DNA of 50,896 nt from Legionellaceae bacterium (GCA_947477015.1 CANJSM010000002.1:1-50896); one strand, 5' to 3'. Counted from the first letter of the stretch, positions 38,780 to 48,975 are shown. Notes: generated by a model not told the origin, from the letters alone. A program made the numbers and translations.

Positions 38780-39623
38780 AGAAGAAGAGAACGGATGGTT
38801 TCAACGTTTGAAACAAATTTTACAAGTGGAACCGCAAAACAAAGAACAGTTAATTGATTTACTGCGCGATGCTCAAACCCGCTCTTTAATAGACTCTGAA
38901 ACATTGGCAATGATTGAAGGTGCCATTTTATTCGCGCAAATGAAAGTCCGCGACATCATGCTGCCTAAAAAGCAAATGACCTGTGTCTCACAAGATGCCG
39001 AGCTAAATGAGGTCATACAGATTGTCACGCAATCTGGGCATTCGCGCTTTCCTGTCACAGGCGACAGTCACGATGAAATTGTTGGCATATTGCATGCAAA
39101 AGATCTGTTGCGTTTTCAATCTCAACAGCAAACATCATTTGATTTACTGGATATCGTTCGTCAAACCGCGTTTATCCCTGAAAGCAAGCGCCTTGATATC
39201 TTGCTCAGCGAATTTCGTGTCAATCGAAATCACATGGCCATTGTCGTCGATGAATATGGCGCCGTGGCAGGATTTGTTACCCTAGAAGACATCATTGAAC
39301 AAATTATTGGTGACATTGAAGATGAGTTCGACATTGATGAAGAAGCGTACATTAAAACTCATGCTGATTCACATTTCATCATCAAAGCGCACACGCCCAT
39401 TGAAGAATTCAATGAGCAACTCCACGCTCACTTTAGTGACGAATCCTATGACACCATTGGCGGCATTGTCATGACTAATTTTGGGTACTTACCCAAGCGA
39501 GGCGAGGTCATTACCATTGATCAATTTGAATTTAAAGTCATTAACGCAGATGCTAGACGAATTAAGCTACTCGAGTGTTTTGATCGCAGAAGCAATGCGT
39601 TAACGGATCTTGAATCAAAATAA
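38766..39623 (+). CDS. corC: HlyC/CorC family CBS-domain protein
   Basis: VRDIMLPKKQMTCVSQDAELNEVIQIVTQSGHSRFPVTGDSHDEIVGILHAKDLL, VDEYGAVAGFVTLEDIIEQIIGDIEDEFD. Confidence 0.93.
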   Translation: MRVNKEEENGWFQRLKQILQVEPQNKEQLIDLLRDAQTRSLIDSETLAMIEGAILFAQMKVRDIMLPKKQMTCVSQDAELNEVIQIVTQSGHSRFPVTGDSHDEIVGILHAKDLLRFQSQQQTSFDLLDIVRQTAFIPESKRLDILLSEFRVNRNHMAIVVDEYGAVAGFVTLEDIIEQIIGDIEDEFDIDEEAYIKTHADSHFIIKAHTPIEEFNEQLHAHFSDESYDTIGGIVMTNFGYLPKRGEVITIDQFEFKVINADARRIKLLECFDRRSNALTDLESK

Positions 39624-39724
39624 TAAGATGACCCACTGTCTGTTCGTTTAGCATTGAGAATGGGTGGCGTCATACTGATAATTTTAGTATAGTCGTCATC
39701 CTTGTAGCAAACCCGAACCCATTC

Positions 39725-40561
39725 ATGACTATAAATAAAACAAATTCAAGTTCTGCCCATGCGTCTGTGGCATTAATTAAACAATCTCTTCCTAACTTCA
39801 AACCTAAAATAGGTATCATCTTGGGTTCTGGATTAGGTGGATTTGCTGAACAATTGGATAACGCCGTTACCATTGATTATGACCAATTACCTGGTTTTCC
39901 AAAAACAACCGTTCAAGGGCATGGCGGTAAATTAGTATTGGGATATTTATCGGGTGTTGGCGTTGTCTGCTTACAAGGACGATCTCACGGCTACGAAGGC
40001 GAAGGGTATGATGCCGTCAAAACCTATGTCCGTACACTAAAACTATTGGGATGCGATTACTTTTTAGCCACCAATGCGTCAGGATCTTTACGTGAAGAGG
40101 TCGCACCTGGCGAATTGATGCTAATAACAGACCACATCAACCTGCAACCAGGAAATCCATTAATTGGACCCAATGATGACGAATTTGGCCCACGGTTTTT
40201 AGCATTAGATAATGCCTATGATCATGAGCTACGTGAGCTGTTCCTCAATATTGCAAAAAATGAAGACATCGCTCTCCACCAAGGCGTGTATATCGCTGTA
40301 TCAGGACCTAATTATGAAACGGCTGCAGAAATTCGAGCCTTTCGAACATTGGGCGCTGATGCAGTCGGCATGTCAACTGTTCCTGAAGTATTGGTTGCTA
40401 ACCATTGCGGCATGAAAGTAGCCGTCATTGCGACCATCACAAACTTTGCGACAGGCCTTGCCGCGACAAGCCATAATCACGAATCAGTGGTATTAACTGC
40501 GTCACGTGCTGTTGAAAAACTAAATCGATTAGTGAAACAATTTGTGATGGAACTTGCTTAA
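39725..40561 (+). CDS. Purine-nucleoside phosphorylase
   Basis: IGIILGSGLGGFAEQLDNAVTIDYDQLPGFPKTTVQGHGGKLVLG, GPNYETAAEIRAFRTLGADAVGMSTVPEV. Confidence 0.94.
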   Translation: MTINKTNSSSAHASVALIKQSLPNFKPKIGIILGSGLGGFAEQLDNAVTIDYDQLPGFPKTTVQGHGGKLVLGYLSGVGVVCLQGRSHGYEGEGYDAVKTYVRTLKLLGCDYFLATNASGSLREEVAPGELMLITDHINLQPGNPLIGPNDDEFGPRFLALDNAYDHELRELFLNIAKNEDIALHQGVYIAVSGPNYETAAEIRAFRTLGADAVGMSTVPEVLVANHCGMKVAVIATITNFATGLAATSHNHESVVLTASRAVEKLNRLVKQFVMELA

Positions 40562-40580
40562 ATAGTTCAACGAAAAAACC

Positions 40581-40631
40581 GTCATTGCAAGCGCTAGCGA
40601 AGCAATCCAGATGTGATGCGTTCGCAATGAC
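40581..40631. repeat. REP-like palindrome
   Basis: gtcattgcaagcgctagcgaagcaatcc...gttcgcaatgac; outer gtcattgc/gcaatgac. Confidence 0.65.
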
Positions 40632-40659
40632 AGTTAATTCAAGGAGATCTCGATTGAAC

Positions 40660-41352
40660 ATGAAAAACATGCCCTCTTTAATCGATCTAACGCTGCTTGA
40701 CCACCAAGCATCCGTTGATGACATCAAAACCTTGGTCTACAAAGGCACTCAAAATGCTGTGGCAGCCTTTTGTGTTTTTCCCCAACATCTAAATCTGATT
40801 CCAGAAACATCCTTAATACCACGCGCTAGCGTTGTGAATTTTCCGACTGGAAACGAATCGCACCATCTGGTATTAAAGGCCATTGATGCGATAGCAACAC
40901 AACATGTGATCCACGAAATCGATTATGTTTTTCCATATCAAGCTTATCTTGATGGGGATAGAGATTATGCTTTATCTTGTTCTGCTGATGCATTTAAACG
41001 CTGCCAACAACACGGCCTACTATTTAAAGTCATTCTTGAAACAGGCGCCCTGCCTTCATCCGATCTGATTTATCAACTCAGCGCAGACGTCATCAACAAC
41101 GGCTGCAACTTTTTAAAAACATCTACCGGAAAAATTGCAACTGGCGCAACAATACCCGCGGCAAAAGCGATGCTGTCAGCCATCATTGATTCAAAAAAAA
41201 TCTGTGGCATTAAATTATCTGGTGGGATTAAAACCATTGAACAAGCTGAACAGTATATTCTGTTAGCAGAAAACATGATGCATAAAACCGTAGATAAAAC
41301 CTGGTTTCGCATAGGTGCGAGTGGGCTGCTGGACCTATTAAGTCCGGGATGA
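40660..41352 (+). CDS. deoC: Deoxyribose-phosphate aldolase
   Basis: MPSLIDLTLLDHQASVDDIKTLV, FKVILETGALPSSDLIYQLSADVINNGCNFLKTSTGKIATGAT; aaggag upstream of ATG 40660. Confidence 0.92.
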   Translation: MKNMPSLIDLTLLDHQASVDDIKTLVYKGTQNAVAAFCVFPQHLNLIPETSLIPRASVVNFPTGNESHHLVLKAIDAIATQHVIHEIDYVFPYQAYLDGDRDYALSCSADAFKRCQQHGLLFKVILETGALPSSDLIYQLSADVINNGCNFLKTSTGKIATGATIPAAKAMLSAIIDSKKICGIKLSGGIKTIEQAEQYILLAENMMHKTVDKTWFRIGASGLLDLLSPG

Positions 41353-41370
41353 TGTTGTGCAGTTTTCACA

Positions 41371-41459
41371 CGGCTGTCGCATTAAAATTTGATCAACCTG
41401 CCGTAGCTAGATTGTTGGGCCAAGGCCCAACCTACGGCAGGTTGATCGCGACAGCCGTG
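41371..41459. repeat. Palindromic element with GTTGGGCCAAGGCCCAAC core, terminal inverted repeats and a 12-bp flanking direct repeat
   Basis: cggctgtcgc (41371-41380) / gcgacagccg (41448-41457); gatcaacctgccgta / tacggcaggttgatc; gcagttttcaca at 41359-41370 and 41460-41471. Confidence 0.75.
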
Positions 41460-41545
41460 GCAGTTTTCACAACAAGACCACCAAATTAGAAATAATAGGT
41501 TATACTGATACTAAATACTTATTATCAATCTTGCGGGATACCATC

Positions 41546-42535
41546 ATGCCTGAATTCGAACTGCTATGTGACGAGTTGCATCTAACAGCCGAACTAGAGA
41601 ATGCAGAACAGCTAGAACGCTTAAAAAACTGGTGGCAAACCAAAGTGTCAAGTGACGTCTCTTTTAAAGGATCACCCAAAGACGAATACAAGCTATATTA
41701 CAACGAAGCAAAGCGCTACCTGAATACATTCATATCCAATAAATTTACCCACATGAATGCCATACAATATGCGGCTCTTCACGGATACAATCATTACTTG
41801 GCAAACGTAAATGAATTAAGTAATGCGTTTAGTCAACCCGACCAAGATGGCATGACCCCACTGCATTGGGCTGCATATAAAGGGCACGTGCACACAGTAA
41901 CAACACTCTTAAAAAAAGGGGCCGATCCCTTAAAAGAAAACAAACACGCCCAACTGCCTATATATAGCACGTTACTGGTTCCAGTTAGAAAAAGTGAAGC
42001 AATCTTTCCTCATAAATCAATTATATTCAAACAGCTATTCAAAGCAGCGCCGGAAACAATTAATCATCAAGACAGCAGCGGCAATAGCGTCATACACCTG
42101 ATGGCAGGAGTTTATCAGTTTAATTCCCTGCTTAAAGACGCAATAAAATCTAAAGTTCGGGCGCTATCTCAACCCAATAATCTAAAACAATTTCCTATAC
42201 ACACTGCTATTTTAAATCATCAGACGAACAATGCCCGAGTGCTACTAGAATCAAATTCTGGCATGGATAAGCAAGCCGATAGAGACGATCGCGTGGCACT
42301 TCATTATGCAGCCCTGCATGGTTCAGACGATTTGATTAACCTGTGTATCAATCATTCAGACAACTTTAACGCACGAGATACTTACAATAAAACACCGTTG
42401 ATATTAGCAGCAGAAGCAGGCAATCACGAGGCCATTGAAGTGCTTATACATCATCATGCTGATCAAACATGCCTTGATTGCAATAAAAAAAATTATCATG
42501 ACTATCTAGAATGCAGGCAGCAACACAATTTTTAA
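41546..42535 (+). CDS. Ankyrin repeat protein, candidate secreted effector
   Basis: DGMTPLHWAAYKGHVHTVTTLLKKGADPLKENK, DRVALHYAALHGSDDLINLCINHSDNFNARDTYNKTPLILAAEAGNHEAIEVLIHHHADQ. Confidence 0.85.
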   Translation: MPEFELLCDELHLTAELENAEQLERLKNWWQTKVSSDVSFKGSPKDEYKLYYNEAKRYLNTFISNKFTHMNAIQYAALHGYNHYLANVNELSNAFSQPDQDGMTPLHWAAYKGHVHTVTTLLKKGADPLKENKHAQLPIYSTLLVPVRKSEAIFPHKSIIFKQLFKAAPETINHQDSSGNSVIHLMAGVYQFNSLLKDAIKSKVRALSQPNNLKQFPIHTAILNHQTNNARVLLESNSGMDKQADRDDRVALHYAALHGSDDLINLCINHSDNFNARDTYNKTPLILAAEAGNHEAIEVLIHHHADQTCLDCNKKNYHDYLECRQQHNF

Positions 42536-42569
42536 TTATTGACTGACTTCATGTTAAAAGGACGCTAGC

Positions 42570-44483
42570 ATGGAAAACATAAATGAGCTAACTAGTAAAG
42601 TAAATCTATATGCTGACAGTCAGAGCAGGCGAATGCCAGTCTTTTTAGATGAGATTAATGCAGACATTAGAGTCATACAAGGATTAATCACGCGCTATAA
42701 TGACCCAAGAGATGGCATTCTGCAACAAGCATTGCTTCATGAAATTGAGATAAACTACCAAGCCATATTAGACAAATACCCAGCCAGTCTCATGGCATAC
42801 TCTGCTGACTTTAAAACAGAAATAGAAGACAAGTTATTCAATGCCATACAAGAAGAGCGTGAAAAACTAAATGTCTCATCCGCGCATCCTGATGACTCTT
42901 TATCGCGCATCATCGAATGCATGTCTGGCGAAAAAATGGCTCGCCTCATGACCATTTTAAACCATGGAGCGCAGTTTAAGCGCGATGAGTTCTATAATTT
43001 ATATACAAACGCGGATTTAGAAGACGATTACGATCGTTTTCAATTGTTTTTAGACAGCATCACTGAGATTAAATTCCTGGGTGGAGTAAATTCAAAAAAC
43101 TTTCAAATAACCTACCCAAATGGTGACTCGCAAGTCCTTAAATTAGAATACAGATTCGGTCAACCAGCAATCATTGAAACCCATATTAATACTCATCTTC
43201 CGACAGGAGTTCTCTCACCCACTCATGTCAAACGACAGGCTACATTCACCTATGATGACACGATTTCTGCCAGACACGGCACTCAAACTAAATACCGTGC
43301 TGTCAACAGGTCATTGCTATTAACAGATTTTTGTCAAGGCGGCGATTTGCAGTACCATGGGGAACAAATCACAAACCCCTCCAAAAAAATTGAGTCAGCA
43401 CTCAGTATATATATCCAAATGGCTAAAATTCTCAAAAGGTTAACCCAAAATCAATGTGCTTTTCCAGACATGAAAAATACCAACTGGTTAATCGATGACA
43501 AAGGCTTGTTAAAAATAGCGGACACCAAGTCTTTCCTCCACATTGACGGACATGGGCAATTGGACTTCTCTATTCCACAAAATAAATGGTCCACTTTAAT
43601 AACAACTGAAGTTTTAAATCCGCCAGAATTACTCGCTTTTAATCGAAATACACTTCTTTCAGCAGACAAAATGCATGTCTATATGCTGGGTAAAAATTTA
43701 TTTCAATACCTGACGGGATGTGATTACACTGACTTAGAAAAAACCACGCTACCCTTTAATAAGCACAGTATATTTCAGACCGAAGAGGGCAAAGATTTAC
43801 AGAAACTCATCGAATACATGATTCAAGTCATGCCCAGTCAAAGAATAACCACAGATTTTGCTCTGATTGGTTTAAAAGGCATGCAAAAGTATCGCATTGA
43901 AAAGGAAAAAGCACTTAGAGAAGATGCGCTAATGGTTACCCTAGACTCAAAAAAAGAGACTTGCTTAGCATTACTAAAACAAATACGTACCCATCACTTC
44001 GGCTCAAAAGACATGAAAATGTATGAATTTTACCGAAGAACAGAACAAGAGATCAATAAGTTTCGTGACATTCGACATCAACCAAACATAGATGAGCTTG
44101 ACACAATCTCTCAACGATTAAAATCGATGTTAGACCCTGACCATCTCGCTGGTATCACCACACTCAAACAGTATTTAACTGATTTTCGAAAATCTGCTGC
44201 CTATTATCTGGATTTCAATAACAAATACAGGCAAATCAAAAACGCTATCTTAGCGATTCCCGTTGAGGAGCGTGCTGAAATCCATCAAAAAGGAACAGCG
44301 CGCAGTGCAGAAATGACAAAACTAGATGAACTACTAACCAAATACTGCGAAGCCTCATGGCTTGACTCATTTTACCAAACAACTGGGACAAGAGCTCTGC
44401 ACCCTGCTTCTTCGCGTTTCAAAGCAAAGTTAAGCAGCGCCGCTCAGGATACTAGTTTAAGTAAACCTATGCCTAAAAAATAA
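42570..44483 (+). CDS. Divergent protein-kinase-like protein, candidate secreted effector
   Basis: Lys in SQVLKLEYRF (~K191), hinge-like LLTDFCQGGDL, catalytic-loop-like FPDMKNTNWL (DxKxxN), metal-Asp-like LLKIADTKSF. Confidence 0.65.
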   Translation: MENINELTSKVNLYADSQSRRMPVFLDEINADIRVIQGLITRYNDPRDGILQQALLHEIEINYQAILDKYPASLMAYSADFKTEIEDKLFNAIQEEREKLNVSSAHPDDSLSRIIECMSGEKMARLMTILNHGAQFKRDEFYNLYTNADLEDDYDRFQLFLDSITEIKFLGGVNSKNFQITYPNGDSQVLKLEYRFGQPAIIETHINTHLPTGVLSPTHVKRQATFTYDDTISARHGTQTKYRAVNRSLLLTDFCQGGDLQYHGEQITNPSKKIESALSIYIQMAKILKRLTQNQCAFPDMKNTNWLIDDKGLLKIADTKSFLHIDGHGQLDFSIPQNKWSTLITTEVLNPPELLAFNRNTLLSADKMHVYMLGKNLFQYLTGCDYTDLEKTTLPFNKHSIFQTEEGKDLQKLIEYMIQVMPSQRITTDFALIGLKGMQKYRIEKEKALREDALMVTLDSKKETCLALLKQIRTHHFGSKDMKMYEFYRRTEQEINKFRDIRHQPNIDELDTISQRLKSMLDPDHLAGITTLKQYLTDFRKSAAYYLDFNNKYRQIKNAILAIPVEERAEIHQKGTARSAEMTKLDELLTKYCEASWLDSFYQTTGTRALHPASSRFKAKLSSAAQDTSLSKPMPKK

Positions 44484-44495
44484 CGTGTATTTACC

Positions 44496-45959
44496 TCAAA
44501 GAGTCACAGTATCCAGATACGATCGCACTACTTCTTGATCAGAAAAATGCAACCGTTGATGTCCGATTTGTTGATAATTCTCATGCCCTTTTCCTGCAAT
44601 TAAAACAATGTCTTGCGCGCTCGCCTGACTTAACGCGTAATGAATCGCATCTTTTCTATCAATAATTTTCACCGCTTTTACACTAGATAGCACACCCGCT
44701 TCAATACCCTCAATGATAGTTACTGGATCTTCACTACGAGGATTATCACTAGTGATGATCACCTCATCTGCATATTGGCCAGCTATTTGCCCCATTATGG
44801 GCCTCTTGGTTTTGTCACGGTCACCACCACAACCAAATACAACCCAGATCCGCCCTTCTTTTAAAGCAACTAAAGTCGATAGAACATTTTCTAATGCATC
44901 CGGTGTATGTGCGTAATCTACAATTACACAAGGTTTAGTGGCTACCAGCTCCATTCGTCCTGGAGACGCGTCTAGGAGAGCCATTACTTTTATCACACTT
45001 TTAGCCTCATAACCTGCAGCCATTAAACTAGCAAATACAGCTAAACCATTATAAATATTAAACGTACCCAACGTTTTAATCCGCAAGGAAAATTGCCCCC
45101 AAGGCGATGTCACATCAAACGCGCTGCCTGTCATCGTAATAGCGATATGAGTTGCACGCACATCGGCTCCCTCCTGCAAGCCATAGGTTAATTTCTGGCA
45201 TTGTTCAGGCAACTGTTCAATCATCAACTGCGCATAAGTATCATCATGATTAATCACAGCCCATTGCAATGAGGGTTGCGCAAATAACAACGCTTTAGCC
45301 TGTGCATAAGCTTCCATCGTGAGATGATAATCAAGATGATCATGAGTCAGATTGGTAAATATTGCTTGAGAAAAATTAATCGCCGCAACACGTTGTTGGG
45401 ATAGCGCATGCGAAGACACCTCCATACATACCTGCTTTATGCCCTCTTGCTGATAGTCATTAAATAATTGTTGTAAACACAAGGCATCTGGTGTGGTATT
45501 GCCAACAGGTTGTAACGCTCGAGCATCCCCTTGGCCCAATGTTCCGATATAAGCAGACTTAGATCCTAATAAACTGTAGGCTTGAGCTAATTGCCATGCA
45601 ATCGTTGTTTTACCATTGGTTCCGGTAACTCCAGTGACAGTTAAAGCACGTGTTGGCTCATCATAAAATCGGCTGGCAATTGCAGCCAATTTAGTTGCAA
45701 GATCAGGCATAGGAACATAAATAGCCCGCTCTGAATGGAAAAATTCTTCAGGTAAATGATTGGGGTCATAAGCAATTGCTACAGCACCTGAAGCAATTGC
45801 TTGCTGACAATATAAACGGCCATCACTTGCGGCACCAGGATATGCTAAGAAGAGGTCTCCTGGCACTACGTTGCGACTGTCATTTTGTAAATGAGTAATA
45901 TTGCAATCAGGGATTGGTGTCTTACACCACGGGCTTAATAAATAGGCTAGTTTCATCAT
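44496..45959 (-). CDS. murE: UDP-N-acetylmuramoyl-tripeptide ligase (MurE)
   Basis: TVTGVTGTNGKTTIAWQLAQAY, NLTHDHLDYHLTMEAYAQAKALLF, VDYAHTPDALENVL, TSDNPRSEDP; start at MMKLAYLL preferred over 45986. Confidence 0.95.
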   Translation of the reverse strand: MMKLAYLLSPWCKTPIPDCNITHLQNDSRNVVPGDLFLAYPGAASDGRLYCQQAIASGAVAIAYDPNHLPEEFFHSERAIYVPMPDLATKLAAIASRFYDEPTRALTVTGVTGTNGKTTIAWQLAQAYSLLGSKSAYIGTLGQGDARALQPVGNTTPDALCLQQLFNDYQQEGIKQVCMEVSSHALSQQRVAAINFSQAIFTNLTHDHLDYHLTMEAYAQAKALLFAQPSLQWAVINHDDTYAQLMIEQLPEQCQKLTYGLQEGADVRATHIAITMTGSAFDVTSPWGQFSLRIKTLGTFNIYNGLAVFASLMAAGYEAKSVIKVMALLDASPGRMELVATKPCVIVDYAHTPDALENVLSTLVALKEGRIWVVFGCGGDRDKTKRPIMGQIAGQYADEVIITSDNPRSEDPVTIIEGIEAGVLSSVKAVKIIDRKDAIHYALSQASAQDIVLIAGKGHENYQQIGHQRLHFSDQEVVRSYLDTVTL

Positions 45960-45963
45960 TTGC

Positions 45964-45984
45964 CTCATACTAGGTATATAAGTC
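45964..45984. repeat. Location of REP-like hairpin segment (extends to ~46005) between ftsI and murE
   Basis: gtcatcccgagcgttagcgagggatcc follows the likely murE start on the + strand; stem tcccgagcg/gcgaggga-like. Confidence 0.35.
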
Positions 45985-46036
45985 ATCCCGAGCGTTAGCG
46001 AGGGATCCGTGCCGTTACGAAGTGCTATCGTGTTTT

Positions 46037-47704
46037 TTAACTCAATGGCTTATCAGGCTGTATATCCAGTGTGCGTAGTGCTGCAGACATAACCGACGCA
46101 AACAAAGGTGATGCTACTTGCGCACCGTAATACCCTCCCCGAGTAGGCTCATGAATAAATACTGCCACAATCAATTGTGGATTGGATACCGGCGCAATCC
46201 CGACAAAACTTGCGATGTATTTATGTTCTTCATAACCTTTTTTACCTGCTATACGCGCCGTACCCGTTTTTCCAGCGACACGGAAACCTGGGACATCTGC
46301 TGACTTACCGGTACCATCATTCACTACCGCCTCCAACATCGCCAATACTTGATTAGCTGTTTTAGGATCGATAACTTGCTGGCCTTGCACTGCAGGTTGA
46401 TCAGGACTATGCAATAAGCTAATCGGCAATAATCGACCCTCATTTGCAAAAATCAAATAACTTTTAGCTAACTGTAATGCGCTAGCTGACATACCATATC
46501 CAAAACTCAATGTGGCCAAAACAAAAGGATTTGCATCAGCTATTTTCACAATACTACCGTCACTTTCACCCGGATAACCGCTTTCAGTACGCTGACCAAT
46601 ACCAGATCGCATCAGCAAGTTAATCAGTTGTTCTGGTGGGCTGGTTAACACCATTTTTGTAACACCCACATTACTGGAATTACGAAGAACACCTGTGACA
46701 TCCAAGACACCATAATTATGAACATCACGAATCGCATGGCCATTAACAGTCATCCAACTCGGTCGCGTGTCAATGATAGTATTGGGTGTAAAATGTCCTG
46801 TATCGAGCGCACTGGCAATACTAAACGGTTTAATAACAGATCCAGGCTCAAACGTATCCGTAATGGCCTTATTGCGATAACTATCTAGCGTATAGTGGCT
46901 GCGTGCATTCGGATTAAATGAAGGCGCATTGGCAATGGCAATGACTTCTCCCGTTTTAGTGTCCAAGACAACTACAGAACCTGATTTGGCACCAAATTTA
47001 GTCAGCGTATTTTTCAGTTCATGGTATGCAAAATATTGTATTCTTCTGTCAATACTCAACTGCAATAGGTGCCCAGGTTGTGGTTCACGAATCAAATTTA
47101 ATTCTTCAACCACTCGACCTGCCCTGTCTTTTACAACCCTCTTCTTGCCACTGACACCCCTCAACCAGTGTTGATATGCGAGCTCTAGTCCTTCTATGCC
47201 ATTATCATCGATATTAGTAAAGCCTAATAATTGAGCGGTACTATCTGTTTCCGGATAATATCGTTTAAACTCTTCCTGAAAATTTACTCCGGGTATTTTG
47301 AGTGCGGCTATATCTTTAGCTAACATGGGATTGATTTGGCGCTGTAAATAAACAAATTCACGCGCGTGAACGGCATGCAAACGCTGGGATAATTTTTTTG
47401 TTGGGACATTAAGGAGTTTAGATAACGCCTTTAATTGCTGTGCATCTGGTGCGAATTCTTTTGGATTAATCCAAAGCGACTGAACAGGGGTACTTACAGC
47501 AAGTGCTGCACCCTCTCTATCAATGATCATGCCACGAAAAGCTGGAATATCAACTACTCGCAAACTGCGAGCATTACCCTGCCCTTGTAAAAATTGGCGA
47601 TCAGTGACCATTAAATCTAGCATTCGCCAGATCAATATACCTAATATCACCACAAAAAAAAATGCAACAACACACAGTCGTGCTCGATGAGCATTTTTAT
47701 TCAT
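46037..47704 (-). CDS. ftsI: Peptidoglycan transpeptidase FtsI (PBP3)
   Basis: FEPGSVIKPFSIASAL (SxxK), RNSSNVGVTKM, VAGKTGTARIAGKKGYEEHKYIASFVGIAP. Confidence 0.96.
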   Translation of the reverse strand: MNKNAHRARLCVVAFFFVVILGILIWRMLDLMVTDRQFLQGQGNARSLRVVDIPAFRGMIIDREGAALAVSTPVQSLWINPKEFAPDAQQLKALSKLLNVPTKKLSQRLHAVHAREFVYLQRQINPMLAKDIAALKIPGVNFQEEFKRYYPETDSTAQLLGFTNIDDNGIEGLELAYQHWLRGVSGKKRVVKDRAGRVVEELNLIREPQPGHLLQLSIDRRIQYFAYHELKNTLTKFGAKSGSVVVLDTKTGEVIAIANAPSFNPNARSHYTLDSYRNKAITDTFEPGSVIKPFSIASALDTGHFTPNTIIDTRPSWMTVNGHAIRDVHNYGVLDVTGVLRNSSNVGVTKMVLTSPPEQLINLLMRSGIGQRTESGYPGESDGSIVKIADANPFVLATLSFGYGMSASALQLAKSYLIFANEGRLLPISLLHSPDQPAVQGQQVIDPKTANQVLAMLEAVVNDGTGKSADVPGFRVAGKTGTARIAGKKGYEEHKYIASFVGIAPVSNPQLIVAVFIHEPTRGGYYGAQVASPLFASVMSAALRTLDIQPDKPLS

Positions 47705-47979
47705 CGTGCACGCAGAACATAAGCTTGTTTGTTAGCAGGTAACACCATATGCAACTTTTCTGTAGCCAAGTGTTGTACTCTTGACGGGGTTTCCAAACTG
47801 GCTTGCTCAAGAAGTAGTTGCCCCCATTGCAACTTCAATTGATGAGCTTGTTGCTCTGCTTGCTCCAATTGGCTCAATGTCATGCGATGCACATTTGTCG
47901 TGTAAACGACAGCCAAGGAACTCACCAACACCGATGCCAGCAACACCAACTGCAAGCATATATTTTTTGATAACTTCAT
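47701..47979 (-). CDS. ftsL: Cell division protein FtsL
   Basis: Small single-TM coiled-coil protein between rsmH and ftsI: MKLSKNICLQLVLLASVLVSSLAVVYTTNVHRMTLSQLEQAEQQAHQLKLQWGQLLLEQ. Confidence 0.88.
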   Translation of the reverse strand: MKLSKNICLQLVLLASVLVSSLAVVYTTNVHRMTLSQLEQAEQQAHQLKLQWGQLLLEQASLETPSRVQHLATEKLHMVLPANKQAYVLRAR

Positions 47980-48035
47980 GTTGGCTAGATGTCCATGAAA
48001 AAAATCACTTTGATTAATGCCTCTCGCTGCTGCGT

Positions 48036-48962
48036 TCATGCTATTTTCTCTCCTATTCTCAGTACAGCACTTCGGGAACGAACATTTTCTTTTATCTCAT
48101 CATCCTGCGGTTTGATAGCTTTACCCACACGTTTAAAATTGGTTTTCAAATCCACAGCTTTTATGGGCACACCTAAGGGTGGCTGAATTCCTTGCTCTTC
48201 GGATCGCATAAATTGTTTTACTATTCGGTCTTCTAACGAATGAAAACTAATCACAACCAATCGTCCACCAGCAGCTAAGGAACCGACACTCTGTTTCAAA
48301 CAGTCCGTTAAATCCGTCAATTCTTGATTAATATGAATGCGAATGGCTTGAAACACACGAGTGGCTGGATGTTTATGTTTTTCCCACTTGGGATTGGCTT
48401 CTTTTACAATTTCAGCCAATACGCTAGTGCTTAAAATGGGCGCCTCTTCGCGTGCCAAAACAATGGCTCGTGCAATACGTCCGGCGAATCTCTCCTCGCC
48501 ATATTGCCTAAACACCTGGGTCATCTCATTAGCATCCGCTTCATTGACAAAACGCGCAGCATCCAAGGCTTGAGTTGAATCCATGCGCATGTCCAATGGC
48601 CCTTCTTTCATAAAACTAAACCCGCGCTCAGGGTTATCTAATTGCGGAGAGGAAACGCCCAAGTCCAACAAAATGCCATTCACTTTGCCATAGATTCCTT
48701 GCTGCTTAGTCACTTCTGCGATACTTGCAAAGGAGCCATGAGCAATTGTAAAGCGTGGATCGTTGCAAAAATGTTGCTTAGCATGGTCAATTGCTTCTAA
48801 ATCTTTATCGATAGCAATCAATCGTCCTGATTGATTTAGTTCTTGTAAAATTGCTCGACTATGACCACCGCGACCAAATGTGCCATCCACATAAATACCA
48901 TCGGGCTGGATAGCCAGAGCATTGATTGATTCTTGTAACAAGACCGAGCGATGAGCGGTCAT
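48036..48962 (-). CDS. rsmH: 16S rRNA (cytosine(1402)-N(4))-methyltransferase
   Basis: [69 protein letters not shown]. Confidence 0.97.
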   Translation of the reverse strand: MTAHRSVLLQESINALAIQPDGIYVDGTFGRGGHSRAILQELNQSGRLIAIDKDLEAIDHAKQHFCNDPRFTIAHGSFASIAEVTKQQGIYGKVNGILLDLGVSSPQLDNPERGFSFMKEGPLDMRMDSTQALDAARFVNEADANEMTQVFRQYGEERFAGRIARAIVLAREEAPILSTSVLAEIVKEANPKWEKHKHPATRVFQAIRIHINQELTDLTDCLKQSVGSLAAGGRLVVISFHSLEDRIVKQFMRSEEQGIQPPLGVPIKAVDLKTNFKRVGKAIKPQDDEIKENVRSRSAVLRIGEKIA

Positions 48963-48975
48963 AATTTAATTCCAA

